Assembly: GCA_031771865.1 (NCBI GenBank)
Contig: JASISA010000040.1
Span: forward strand, 930,001-994,000
Source: Nothophaeocryptopus gaeumannii
Taxonomy: Eukaryota > Ascomycota > Dothideomycetes > Mycosphaerellales > Mycosphaerellaceae
DNA: 64,000 nt
Direction: 5' to 3'
Numbering within the stretch: position 1 is the first letter of the stretch; each line of letters begins with the position of its first letter. The position numbers and the translations under genes were made by a program. The notes beneath the pieces were generated by a model. It saw only the letters and a list, made by a program, of their open reading frames with translations, was not told the DNA's origin and did not search any database. Below, piece after piece: positions 35,008 to 46,323 of this stretch.

Positions 35008-35643
35008 ATGAATCGCATCGGGCTCATGCACCCCTCCACCCTCACAGGAAAACACAATCAAGAAACAGCAGCCCTCTACCAAGCCATCTCCGACTATGCG
35101 GATCGCCGCCTCTCTGCCAACACAATCACCTACCGCCTACCTTCCACAGGTGCCCTGGTCGGTCCTTTCGGAATCCTCCTCCATACACCACACATCGGCC
35201 GCGCATTTATGGAAATCTCCCAAGCCCTCGAAGAACTCCCCGGCCTAACCTGCCGAACGCGACAGATCATAGCCTTGGTCGTGGGAGTCAATGAACGTTC
35301 TGCGTTTCATATCTACTCGCACGGCCGACTAGCCATGGAGAAAGGTCTTTCACAAAACGAACTCGACTCTCTTCTCGCGGGTCTGTACTCGAACTCATTC
35401 ACACAGGAGGACAAGGCAGCGTACATGGTTGCTCGGGAGCTTTGCGTGAGTTCCGGGCCTTTGAGCGATCGGGTATGGAATGAGGCTGTGACTGTGCTGG
35501 GACGGGATGGAGCTTTGGCGGCTGTGCAGTATACGGCATTGAATCGATTTGTGGCGACGTTGCTGAGAGGGTTTGATGCGCAGGTTCCGGCGTCAGGGGA
35601 GAGGGTAGAGAATCAGGGTCAGAGTCAGAATCAGAGGAGGTGA
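35008..35643 (+). CDS. Carboxymuconolactone-decarboxylase-like (AhpD-fold) protein
   Basis: A single exon of 211 residues from ATG 35008 (MNRIGLMHPSTL). The AhpD-like helical fold is suggested by GPFGILLHTPHIGRAFMEIS and LPGLTCRTRQIIALVVGVN, then ERSAFHIYSHGRLAMEKGLS, which corresponds to the family's E..(C)..H active region. The redox CxxC of true AhpD peroxidase partners is absent; an acidic residue and two His (FHIYSH) remain. It is thus closer to the decarboxylase-like branch found widely in fungi, often next to metabolic genes. The C-terminus (GERVENQGQSQNQRR) is Gln/Arg-rich and probably disordered. Substrate unknown. Confidence 0.85.
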   Translation: MNRIGLMHPSTLTGKHNQETAALYQAISDYADRRLSANTITYRLPSTGALVGPFGILLHTPHIGRAFMEISQALEELPGLTCRTRQIIALVVGVNERSAFHIYSHGRLAMEKGLSQNELDSLLAGLYSNSFTQEDKAAYMVARELCVSSGPLSDRVWNEAVTVLGRDGALAAVQYTALNRFVATLLRGFDAQVPASGERVENQGQSQNQRR

Positions 35644-35894
35644 AGATGAAGTGGAAAGGAAGCTTGAGCTGGGATGTTCACTTCTTTTAAATTCAACATT
35701 TCTCTGGGCGTTTTCAGGGGGTCTTCGTTTTGGTCTGCACATGGGCTGGTTTTTCTATGAACAGTATTGCATTTCCTGGGCACATTTGTCCTATTTTCTT
35801 TTCTCATAGCGTAGCATAGCACAGCATAGCATAGCAACGGCGTACGAAGATTCCTTCCAAGGACCCCTCCCTTTCCCTTCTTCTTCAACCCTTC

Positions 35895-37666
35895 CTACCT
35901 CTTAACCCTAAACTGATTCTGCGCAGCCAACAAGTACTGATAACTCGCATTCCGAAACGTATCTGGGATAATCGCAGTCGTCACAGCCTGGAAGTTGAGA
36001 AGATTCGGCGAAGCCTGACTCCATGCCGGCCAATTCGTCAAGCCCGCCGGCCCGCCCAGAGTATTCGGATCCAACGAATTCACAAAACTAATATAATACG
36101 TCTGGATCTGATTCGTAATCGGATTCGCATCTCCAAACATTCCAAACGCGAAGGGGATATCGGAGCCGTGGAATGTTCCTAACACGGGAGTTCCGTAGAA
36201 GTATGATGAGAGATATGACCAGGTTTTGATCCCTTTCGGTTGGACGGTGTTGAGATAGACTCGACGGGTGAGTGCGAATGTTATGTCTCCTAGGATGGCG
36301 GCGAGACGTTTAAATTCGGGGTAGATGTTATTTAGAGCGGCTGTGCGAAAGGGGGAGCCGTCTGGTTGGCCGGCTAAAGGTGCATCGGGGTATGTTGCGA
36401 TCAAAGCCTGGACGTCTTGTACGCGATTTGGGTCATTGGGGAAATAGGATTCGAGGTATGTGGCGAGTTGGTCGGAGGTGGAGATGTTGGATTGAACGAG
36501 AGAGAAGAGGGAACCTTCGTCTTCTTGATCTCCGATGATGATGGGGATTTGGGTGAAGCGGCCGGCGTTGATGGAGATTTCGGGGGATTCGCTGTAGAAG
36601 GTGTTTCCGGAGTCGGGACGAGGGAGGTATGAGAGATCGAGGGATTGGTAGCTGAAGATGCCCGGGACAGAAGAAGCGGCGTTGAGGAAATCTTCGTAAG
36701 AGAGGGCGCGGAGACAGGAGAGTTTGTTGGTGGCTCCGCTGCAGCCGCCTGCTGCGACGACGGTGTCGTAGACGGCTTGAGGTTTGGAGGTTGTTGCGTC
36801 TTCGGCTGGGACTACGCTACCGGAGTCCATTATGGCGCCGCGGAAGAGTGGTTTGCCTTTGTAGGTATTGTCGCCACCGTTGATAACGGTGTGATCGAAT
36901 ACTGAGATTGCTGCGAGCGAGGTCAGTCATGGGTAGAATCTTGGCACTCTGTTTGAATATACATACCTCCTGCAGATTCGCCCCAAATCGTGACCTTGGA
37001 GGGATCGCCTCCGAAAGCCGCGATGTTGTCTTGCACCCACTGAAGTCCCAGGCGCTGGTCCCTCAGTCCGAGATTGGTGTTACCCTCTTTCGCCAGGTCT
37101 TGTCCAGCCAGAAACCCGAAGCCTCCAAGGCGGTATGCGACAGCGACGTAGACGACATCCTGTTTCAGCGAAATAGACTTGCGAACGATTGAGCTTCCAT
37201 CGTACGTTCCAGCACTACCCACCTCGAAGCCGCCTCCATAGATCCAGAACAGAACCGGAAGCTTGGATGAGTTGCTGGCGGTCGATGGTCGATTTATGTT
37301 GAGTGTCAAACAATCTTCACCATCATTCGAGATCTGCTGGACCAAGGGAGTGTTGGCGAGCTTGCCAAGAGCATCTTGAGGCAAGTTATCCTGGTTGACC
37401 GGAGTGAAGAACTGAGGGCAAGCTCTTGGAGATCCAGTCGCGGTGAACGTGCCAAAGCCCTTGGAGAGCGGACGTGGAGCCCTGAGTCGAAGATCACCCA
37501 CCGGTGGGTCGGCGAACGGGATGCCCTTGAAGGTATCAACACCTTGGGAAGTTGATCCCACCACGGTTCCGTTGGCGATGGTGACCGAGGGTCCGGATTG
37601 GCGTTCTTCGACTGGAGCAGCAATGGCTGCTGCGGAGAGCAGAGACAGTGTCAAGAGAGAAAGCAT
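35895..37666 (-). CDS. Secreted type-B carboxylesterase/lipase
   Basis: Minus-strand exons 36967-37666 and 35895-36910 (intron GTATGT..CGCAG, phase 1) give 571 residues. The start chosen (MLSLLTLSLLSAAAIAAPVEE) is a clean signal peptide with an Ala-x-Ala cleavage site; upstream ATGs would bury it. Type-B esterase features: FKGIPFADPPVGDLRLRAP, the first disulfide Cys in SPRACPQF, EDCLTLNINRP, the oxyanion strand PVLFWIYGGGFEVGS and the nucleophile elbow GESAGA with Ser near residue 231, split by the intron one residue after the Gly. A late His in TFHGSDIPFAFG is the likely catalytic His. Such enzymes hydrolyse lipids or esters outside the cell. Confidence 0.93.
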
Positions 37667-38540
37667 CTTGATCCGTTTGCAACTCCCTGCAACCTGCCCC
37701 AGTGAACGGAGCAGCAAGGGCTGTATTCATACTGCTGGGCCCTGATGAGCATCACCGGTGCTAACACCGATCTGAGGCTCGTATGTCCTATACGAGTGCC
37801 CAGGCGTTCAATATAGTGTGCATTCCAAACCATGATGATGCCTCTTGTGCGCATGCTAGACGCGCTTGAGGATCGGGTACGGTAGCAACCGGTATGGAAG
37901 AGCTTGTCGGTTCCTGCATGGCGCGAACAGTTGACCGAAGCAACCAATAGACCACATGCAACAAGCAAAATAGTAATGGTAGCTTGGTACTTAGCCCACA
38001 GATACCAAGATTTTCACTGGATTGTGGAGTCGGAAGGTGAAGATTCGGGCCGCTTGTGCTACTGAGGACGGCAACTCTTCGTGAATATAAGGTTATACGA
38101 CTTCCTCAATGGGTATCAAGGCCGGCGCGTCCTAGTTTATTCTTGTAGTAAGATCGACATTGCTAGGCTGAGGTCACAATATCATGTGCAGCTCTCGGTC
38201 TGCCGGGTTGACCTTTCGAGCACACCCATCTCGTAAACCAAGATCTTAAACGAGGTGATTTCTGCAGACAGACAAATCCCGGGGAGGGGATGAAGAGACC
38301 ACGAAAAGTATCTCCGCTATCTTACAGATTCAGGCTGCGTGAGCATATACTGCTCCAGTCACTGGACTCACAGTCTGTCGTAAGTCCTGCAGCTGCAGTG
38401 AGCCGAACACCTTTCGCTGTTGTTCATACGCCTTGCGAGTGCATCGATTCTCTCTGTTTCGACAACAGCATACTGAAAAATGTCGCAACACAAACTATAT
38501 CAGCCCTGAATCGAGTCCATCCCAGGGTATCGTGTCGTGA
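37667..38540. other. Intergenic, no supported gene
   Basis: About 870 bp upstream of the esterase and downstream of the C2H2 gene; it contains the esterase promoter. No gene is visible. Confidence 0.5.
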
Positions 38541-39062
38541 TCAAAAAATAACATCTGCCAAACCATGCGCTGTTCTTTGATGATCGGCAAGCTCTTCGAC
38601 CGATCGGTACCGATATCCACATCCAAGGCATTCGCAGTCGCCGCTTGAACCAAAGATGCTCGACAACGCGCTCGCGAAATCTCCAGCGAATGGTGCTGCG
38701 CTCATCTGATCCATGCGCGGGCTTTGCACCTCTGTCGAAGACGCGCGGCTTCCTCTTGCTTCCATCGGGGACATTGCAGGCGATGCGCTTTGTCGATTTG
38801 CAGAGCGAGATGAGGTCGTACTGGATGTAGAGGCTGCACTCTGTCGCCTTTGGGGCTCGGATGACGAGGTCTGCCACCGCATTGGCTTGAGGTCAGGCGA
38901 ATTCGGGACAAATATCGCGTCTGGAGCATTCAAGGGTCGTCGAACCAAAAGCATTTGTGGTGATAGGGTCAATGGCTGTGATGTCCTGAAGGCCTGATGT
39001 TGAACCTTGAATCCAGAGCTCAAGTGGCTGTTCGTATCCTCAAATCTGGCGAAGCTGTCCAT
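38541..39062 (-). CDS. Small protein with one C-terminal C2H2 zinc finger
   Basis: A single-exon frame of 173 residues from ATG 39062 (MDSFARFEDTNSHLSSG). The middle is Ser/Arg/Pro-rich (SAASTSSTTSSRSANRQSAS) and probably disordered. The last 30 residues contain CLGCGYRYRSVEELADHQR followed by TAH, which gives C-x2-C-x12-H-x4-H, a standard C2H2 spacing with the aromatic and Leu core positions filled. The finger sits almost at the C-terminus. A DNA- or protein-binding role is likely, but one finger is weak for specific DNA binding. I recognise no orthologue. Opposite-strand frames lack such a motif. Confidence 0.62.
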   Translation of the reverse strand: MDSFARFEDTNSHLSSGFKVQHQAFRTSQPLTLSPQMLLVRRPLNAPDAIFVPNSPDLKPMRWQTSSSEPQRRQSAASTSSTTSSRSANRQSASPAMSPMEARGSRASSTEVQSPRMDQMSAAPFAGDFASALSSIFGSSGDCECLGCGYRYRSVEELADHQRTAHGLADVIF

Positions 39063-40730
39063 GATTGATCTCGGCTCTTGTGGCAGTCCTCAGTGCGCTG
39101 GTAGCTCTAGTCTCCCCTCTGCCACCGCAAAACAGCAGCAACGACTCCGGTATGTCAATTGTCAAGATGGAGCACAGCGACAGTGACGTCAGTTCAGATG
39201 TGCTCGCAAACAGATCAGCTCGCCCTGGAGGAGGTCAGCAGATTATATGTAGATGGCACTCAAAGCAAGCCGTGCTAAACATTGCACTTCCGGGAAGGCG
39301 ACCGTTTCGTAACCAACCGGCAAAAGCACCAACGGCTCTACCATGAGAGTTCGGACACAGGGCAGAGGCTCAGGTGGGGAATTGGCGGGTCTGATGGGAT
39401 CTGTAAGTAAGCGTGACGGCAATCCACTCTCAACAAAGTGCTTCTTTGCCGCCGAGACGCAGAGTGTCCGCATCGGTGGCATGATAGCGCAATCGCAGCC
39501 TCCGGGAGAGCATCTCAAATCCTGAGACCAGCCGTGCCAGAGCCATCTTCGATATTCTCCAGTCTTTCATGCGGACTACACATTAGTCAAAGTTTAATCG
39601 CGTTCTGCCATTGCGGTAAAGGATGCACTCTGGAGAAATAGGTGAGAGGAGGACGGCAATGTTCCATTCCAGTCAGAGCTCTCTGCGAACGCGTGCTGCA
39701 TGATAGGCGCTGTGATATTGCGACTGCAGTCATGGCCACGCGCGCTCTCGCACCACGACCTCACCCCTCACTTACTGTAGATGTCCCGCGCGCGCGCAAT
39801 TGAGTGCGAACTCAAAGACGCCCACTCTGTGCACGGATCTGGGGACATAGATCGGGTTGATGGCTGGCGGTCGTCTGCGCGCGCCACCAGCAGTGGCGGA
39901 GAACATCGCGCCTCGAGTGCAGCGGTGTGGTTTTGCGCGAGACCATACATGATGTGCGCACAGAAACCATGTCTGATGTCCGGTAAAGGCGGCAATTTAT
40001 CAGTGCGAGCCATCATCGAGAGATGTCCGGATAGCTTCGTCGCATTCGTCGCAGGGGAGGAGCAGGCGTGATGCTGGGCTCAAGAGTGCACGTGCGACCG
40101 TCTTTGCCGTCAACACTGGTGAGTTCGGAGTCGGTTGATGCAGATGGATGCCACTTGGATGTTGTTGTTATGAATAAGGAGCAGTTGAGGGGACGTGGTG
40201 TGGGTGTGGGTTCTCCTTTGCTTTGTGATCAATGCGCTCATGAGGCAACGACGAGGCATCCATTGCTCTTGCAGCACAACACCACCAGTTCAGTCATGAG
40301 CACAACAGGTTCACACTCCAGACGCAGCTTCAGGCTGGCAGAAAAACATCGCGCGCCTCAGGATCGACCCAGCTTTGTTCAACTTCATGTAGACTAAGAC
40401 CAACAGGAGGACCACGCGATCATATCATGGACTCCCCTCACGCGCGTCCATTTCTTCAATAAGACGTGACGAGAGGTCTATTTCACATCGGCTTCTGCCT
40501 TGCAGGTCATCTCAACGCTGTGCCTTCATGATGATAAAGAAGCAGGTGGTCAAGTACGCGTAGTAGTTCCGGCCTTCACACCTTTCGTCCGAATGGAGTG
40601 GGGTCCGGGCCACTGTATCTGTGCATGACGTTTACCGACCTTCAAGGTACAGCTGTATCGCCATCCTGGTCTTCAAAAGTACAACTTTCATCGAAATAGA
40701 GGAAACGACAGCAGCCGAGCGTTGTGCAAC
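39063..40730. other. Intergenic, no supported gene
   Basis: About 1.7 kb between divergent genes (C2H2 minus, monooxygenase plus). It holds both promoters. Frames present have no recognisable domains. Confidence 0.5.
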
Positions 40731-42111
40731 ATGCCTTCTAACGAGAACCTCACCAACGGCGTGAACGGACATGCGAAACCGGACATTGTCATTGTGAGCT
40801 CTCAAAATCATTCACTCACCCAACAGACGCTAACGCCGATGAAAGGTTGGCGGATCCTTAGGCGGGCTCTTCGCCGGCGTGGCTCTGAAGACTCATGGCT
40901 ATAACAGTAAAGATCTGCTTTCAAACAAAGGATATGACTACTAACGCTCGCGACCAGCAACAATCCTAGAAAGAACACCTCATTTCCTCCTCGAAAACCA
41001 AGGAGCTGGCATAGTAGCAGGAGGCGACACAATCGAGTTCTTCAAACGCTATGATCGGACAGGCAAACCAGTCGCCGTGCCAAGCTACAAAAGAATCTAT
41101 CTCAACCAGAAAGGCGACATCATTTACGAAAATGAACAAAGACAGAACATGACCTCTTGGGACTTGAGCTACTACCTTCTCCGAGCAAACTACGATCGCG
41201 TGCAATCAGACTATCTCCGGGGTGGCAAGCTCCCGGAAGCACGCGACACAGATGGCAAAATCGATTATCGGTGCGGATGCACAGTGACAGACGTCAAAGA
41301 CCAAGGCTCCGTCGTCCAGGTCAAATACACCCAGCAGAACTCCGACGGTTCCTCATCCGAAGAAGAAATCACAACCAAGCTCCTCATAGCCGCCGACGGA
41401 CCCAGCTCCACAATCCGAAAAATGCTCTACCCAGACATCCAGAGAAAATACGCCGGCTACGTAGTAATCCGCGGCACAGTCCCCGAAACAGAAGCCTCCC
41501 AATCCGCCCTCGACGTCTTCCAAGAACGTTTCTGTTTCTATCATTGTCCTGGTATCCAAAACCTGACATATACCATAGCTGGGGAGAACGGAACCACAGA
41601 ACCTGGAAAGCGATTGCTCAATTTCGTATGGTATACGAATTTCCCCGAAGGCGAACCTGAGCTGGAGAAAGTCATGACGGATAAAGATGGGAGGAGGAGA
41701 CATATCACCATCCCGCCGGGAATGATGTCCGAAGAGGCGTGGGGAATGATCAAGTCGAGAGCGCATGAGAAATTACCTCCGCAGATGGCTGAGATGGCGG
41801 ATAAGACGAAGACGCCGTTTGTGCAGTGTATCACGGACGTGATCACGCCGAAGAATCTGCATATGGGTGATAAAGTTGTCCTGGTCGGTGATGCTTTGGC
41901 TGGTTTTCGTCCTCACACTGTTGCCTCAACATCGCAAGCTGCTTTTGATGTTATGAGTACGGTGGATTGGCTGGATGGGAAGATTGATCGGACGCAGTTC
42001 GTTAAGCAGGTGATGGAGTATGCGAGGTTCATTCAGAGTCGAGGAGTGCATATTGGAAACCGGTCGCAGTTTGAGAGTTTGCCTATTGAGGATTATATTG
42101 AAGACCGGTAA
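40731..42111 (+). CDS. FAD-dependent aromatic-type monooxygenase (dihydroxypyridine-hydroxylase-like)
   Basis: Three exons, 40731-40793, 40846-40906 and 40958-42111, with GT-AG introns of about 51-52 nt, give 425 residues. The first intron falls inside the dinucleotide-binding strand, so splicing joins IVI to VGGSLGGLFAGVALK and TTILERTP, completing the GxGxxG Rossmann motif with the acidic end residue. A second FAD motif, VVLVGDALAGFRPHTVASTS, corresponds to the GD motif of group A flavin hydroxylases. LLIAADGPSSTIRKML is the DG motif. The substrate domain resembles 2,6-dihydroxypyridine 3-monooxygenase. Reaction expected: NAD(P)H- and O2-dependent hydroxylation of an aromatic or heteroaromatic ring. 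It heads a group with an SDR, a Zn2Cys6 regulator and the phosphonate genes. Confidence 0.9.
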
Positions 42112-42732
42112 GAAGCTCATATTGTCGATGTTCGCAGGAAGATTGAAGCTGACTTCGTCCCAGGAACATGATGTCAATCCCGCACCAAGACCTGGAGTTC
42201 CCGGAGTGGACGAGAAAAGATTTGGACAAGATCTGACGCTCGAGGGAGCACTCTACTCGAAATGAATCTGATCAGATAGCCCTACACAGGCAACAGAATT
42301 TTGGTATAGATCAAATCAGCTAGCTCGTACGATCATGTTGTTAGCAGCTACCAAATGCAGGCTTAGTGGAGCTTCTTGCTGAGGATCGCGGACTTTAGAC
42401 GGAGCTCAGATCAGTATACTTTTGTGAAACCTGCGCTGCCATCTCGTACCGCTCGCATTGCCCATGCAACAAGTAATTTCGCCCGTATCATGGACTTCAA
42501 GGAATGCTTCAGGCTGTGTAGAGCCGGATGTTCTTAAAAGGAACTGCTATGTCCGCGACTTCACCTTGTTGCAATTGTTAAGCGGTCTCACTGCCAAGCT
42601 ACGGCTGCATCATCAATGTCGGTGTCAAGAAAGATTCGCCAATGTAAGGCAAGGGATGAAACAACATATAAAAACCCATCTCGCAAGCCGAATCTTGCAC
42701 GAAGCATAGTATCATCTCGAGTGAAGTCGAAA

Positions 42733-43856
42733 ATGGACCGCTACGTTGCAGTGCACCAATCGCTGAATGTTATGGGTGACGAGAGACCCACCGCCGAGCA
42801 CATTCTCAAGGACGATGATTTAATCGGCAAGCTCGTTGGCAAAACAGTCTTGATCACGGGAGGTACAGCAGGCCTGGGGACCGAATCAGCCAGAGTCCTG
42901 CGAAAGACCGGGGCCAAAGTATGGATTACGGCGAGGACCGAGGAGAAAGGGCAAGAGTACGCAAAGGCCATCTCCAGCGACGATCCAGCGTATCCAGATG
43001 TTGGAGTGGTTGTGCTGGATCTCTCGGACTTCGACTCCGTGCGTCGGGGTGCTGAAGCCTTCCTCAAGGACTGTCCGAAGCTGAATATCTTGATGTGAGT
43101 CGTCGAAGTGAGGATGAGGACTAGCACGAGCTGACAGTTTCAAAGGACCAATGCTGGTGTCATGGCTTGCCCTGAGCAGCGAAGCAAGCAAGGCCACGAG
43201 CTCCAATTTGCCACGAATCACTTAGCGCACTTCCTGCTCTTCAATGTTCTGAAGCCAGCACTCCTGGCGGCTTCGACGCCGGAGTCCAATTCGCGGGTCG
43301 TATCACTCAGCTCGGCCGGCCATCGTAGATGCAGTATTCGTCCTGACAACTATAATCTGGAAGGCATCTATGAGCCCTTCCTTGCATACGGTTGGTTGTA
43401 GACGTCGGCTGAGCGTAAGACGTGGCTGATAATCTGTGTGCAGGACAAACCAAGACAGCCAACATCTTGATGGCGAACGAGATCGATCGCCGATATGGCT
43501 CGAAGGGTCTGCACGCGTGGAGTGTTCACCCTGGCATCATCTTTGAAACGAGTATCGCCCGCCACAATCCAGATCTTAAGGCGCGTATGAGGCAAGATGA
43601 TGCTAGGCGCGAGAAGGTCTACAAGAACACTGCTCAAGGCGCTGCCACGCAGGTCTGGGCTGCTGTCGGTAAGGCTCTCGAGGGTAAGGGTGGGAGATAC
43701 CTCGAAGATCTGCAGGTATCTTGGCCGGAGGGTACCGGGATAGGAAGCGTTGCAGCAGACTTCGGCGGGTACAAGCCGTACGTCTATGACGAAGATCTGG
43801 CGAAGCGCCTGTGGGAGGACTCGCTCAAGCTGGTGGGCTGGTCAGATTCGGAGTAG
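42733..43856 (+). CDS. Short-chain dehydrogenase/reductase (retinol-dehydrogenase/WWOX-like)
   Basis: Exons 42733-43094, 43146-43390 and 43444-43856 give 339 residues. The cofactor motif TGGTAGLG sits after GKTVLI, followed by the adenine-pocket LDLSDFDSVRR, the NAG motif (TNAGVMACPE, formed across intron 1) and the NHLAHFLLFNVLKP helix. The Ser of the triad lies in RVVSLSSAGHR. The catalytic YxxxK (AYGQTKTAN) is formed across intron 2. Intron 2 uses the less usual donor GTTGGT. An N-terminal extension of about 35 residues precedes the fold. It follows the monooxygenase on the same strand and could act on its product or on an unrelated alcohol/aldehyde; the sequence does not tell. Confidence 0.9.
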
Positions 43857-44296
43857 GTAGTCCAGGTAGATGTGTAGAAGACAATGATGAACCAAGTCTC
43901 GTGTTGAGCTTTCTCGCAGCCGACGCGTCTCGCCGAATCAGCCGACGTAAAATTTGCCATGGCGGCGTGTATTTGTGTGATGCCTCGTGAACAATAGGCG
44001 ATCGTCGCGCGCCACGCTCGCCAGACACGCGATGTGGCGTATGGATGGAGATGTTCGTTAGTTATGCGCAGCGCCCCAAAGTCGAAGGTTGAAAACACGT
44101 GCAAGTGGGCAGGGATTAGAACTATTTTGTCAGCACGCAGGTGCACAGCAGCTTGCGACTTCTTGCATCAACTCGCGGCCCTTTAATGTCTTCCGGCCAC
44201 GCGAAGCGCATCCGGATACAATCACCCACCATGAAAGCATATGAGTTTCAGTAACCAGCGGGTCTTCGAAGCGGCTTGCGAAGACCACAGAGAAAG

Positions 44297-46312
44297 ATGA
44301 GTGTCGGTCCGGAAGGCGTCCATAATTCTATGGGAAACGGCTCCCCATCAAATACAGCAGCAATCATGCAACTCCGGGATCAGTTTGGAGACCGCAAACC
44401 GCCAGATATCACCAGGAAGATCACAGCCTGCGTGGCGTGCAGAAAGCAGAAGATCAAATGTAATATGAAAGATGGCCAGCCGCCATGCGTACGATGCAAG
44501 AAAAGAGGCCTTTCATGCACAGTCAACCGCTCATTGCAGATGATTCTGGAATCCGATGCCTCCTGGAAGGAAGTCATGGAGCGCAAAATTCGAATCTTGG
44601 AGTCTGCGCTTGGCAAGGTGGCGGGTCATCTTTCCATGCCCGAGGTGCTGGAAGATGCAATGGACGAAGACGAAGAAATTGCTGCGGCGGTGGAAGCATG
44701 CACGGCTCTACCCACGCCCATGCGAGGCTCGCAGGCTAGACCGTCACCCAATACGGATAAGCACACCCCTCATCAATATGAAATTGTGATGGATCCCGAC
44801 TCAGGTCCGGCTGCGATTCCGGGATCAGTTGTATCCCCAATCGCCATTCCAGGCCTTGAGCAGAACCGGGCTGAGACAGATATCATCACACGAGGCATTA
44901 TCACCACCGAACAGGCACAAGCATATCTCGATATCTACCAGAATCGTCTCGATCATTTCCTCTATCGAATACTGGGAGACCGCAAGACATTGAGTGAGAT
45001 ACGCTCAGACTCGCCTCTTCTATTAGCCGCTATCTGCGCTGTCGGTGCACTGCATCTTGCGACTTCGGACTTTGAGAAGTGCTATCAAGAATTCGTCACT
45101 ATCGCGGCCGGGCAGACTTTTTCACGGAAGAATAACGCGGACGATATTCGAGGCCTCTGTGTAGGCGCCTTCTGGCTGAGTGGCATCTCTTGGACCTGCA
45201 TTGGTGCTGCTGTTCGTATCGCGACAGAGCTGCAGCTACATCGAAGCATCTTCAAGGCGCTACAAGGAGAACGCGTGCATTACCTTCGGACGAGACTATA
45301 CTACCTGGTGTTCGTCTGCGATCATCACTTCTCCATCGCATATGGTCGGCCTCCAATGACGAGACAGGATGATACGATTCGAGCAATAATGCAATTCCTC
45401 GAGACCGAGCATGCTGTTGAGGATGATGCTCGGCTTGCTTCTCAGGTTCAATTCTGGTCAGCGGGAAGCGATATCTATCAGACCTTTGGTGTGGACGTCG
45501 AAAGGCCGCTAGACGCGACCTCCATTGACCCTATCAGACGGTATAGCATCACTTTGGACGAGATCCGAGCAAACTGGACACAACGGTTTCATCACAATCG
45601 CTATGTCGGCAACTATCCTCGAAAGGGTGTTGGGCTTCACTACCATTTTGCAAAGCTTTATTTGCACAGCATGGCTTTCCGCGGCATCGGCAAACCAGGA
45701 TTCAAAGCACCTGACGTGGCACTGGACATCGACGAGATTGCGAATTCAGCCGTGCTCTCGGCCACTGCCATTCTGCGGGCGGTCGTGACCGATACCGAGA
45801 TCCAAGATCATCTCAATGGACTGCCGACCTACTTTGATGTCATGATCGCGTTCGCAGTGGTATTCGTATTGAAGGTGTCGACGAAGTACGCTAACTCGAT
45901 GCGCGTGGATACCAGCGAGGTGCGAGGACTTGTAGCCAACCTTGTCACAGTGCTCAAACAAGTGACTGAAAACATGCATCCAAGGCATCTCCTCGTCAGT
46001 GTAGCAAGAGGCGCAGAGAATCTGCTGGGAAAGTGCACAACGCAGGATTCAACGGGACCAGTCCCCTCAAATGCCCATGTCACCATGAGCCAGCCGACGT
46101 TCGACGAGAGTCTTTTTGACATGTCAACGGACTGGAACAATGGTGCCTCTTTCGGCCATGACAACTTCTTTATGGCGAGTCTCCTAAGTCAACGTCGTAT
46201 CTGAAACATCTGCTGACTGTTCTCTTAGGGCGAGTTCGACTTCTTGTCAAACCAAGACGTGATGAACACCTATCAACCGGACCTCAATTACAATACCGTC
46301 CCTCAGATATGA
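44297..46312 (+). CDS. Zn2Cys6 fungal transcription factor
   Basis: Exons 44297-46174 and 46229-46312 give 653 residues if a GC-AG intron (GCGAGT..TTAG) is accepted; without it the protein ends 10 residues into the intron. The binuclear cluster begins near residue 45: C-x2-C-x6-C-x8-C-x2-C-x6-C in CVACRKQKIKC and CVRCKKRGLSC. A short coiled-coil-like dimerisation stretch follows (EVMERKIRILESALGKV). The middle holds the Fungal_trans domain: LLLAAICAVGALHLAT, GLCVGAFWLSGISWTCIGAA and VRIATELQLHRSI. After the GC-AG splice the tail reads GEFDFLSNQDVMNTYQP, a coding-like end. Its stop is 11 bp from that of the convergent phosphonate fusion gene, so it is a candidate pathway regulator. Confidence 0.92.
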
Positions 46313-46323
46313 TACAGATCGTT

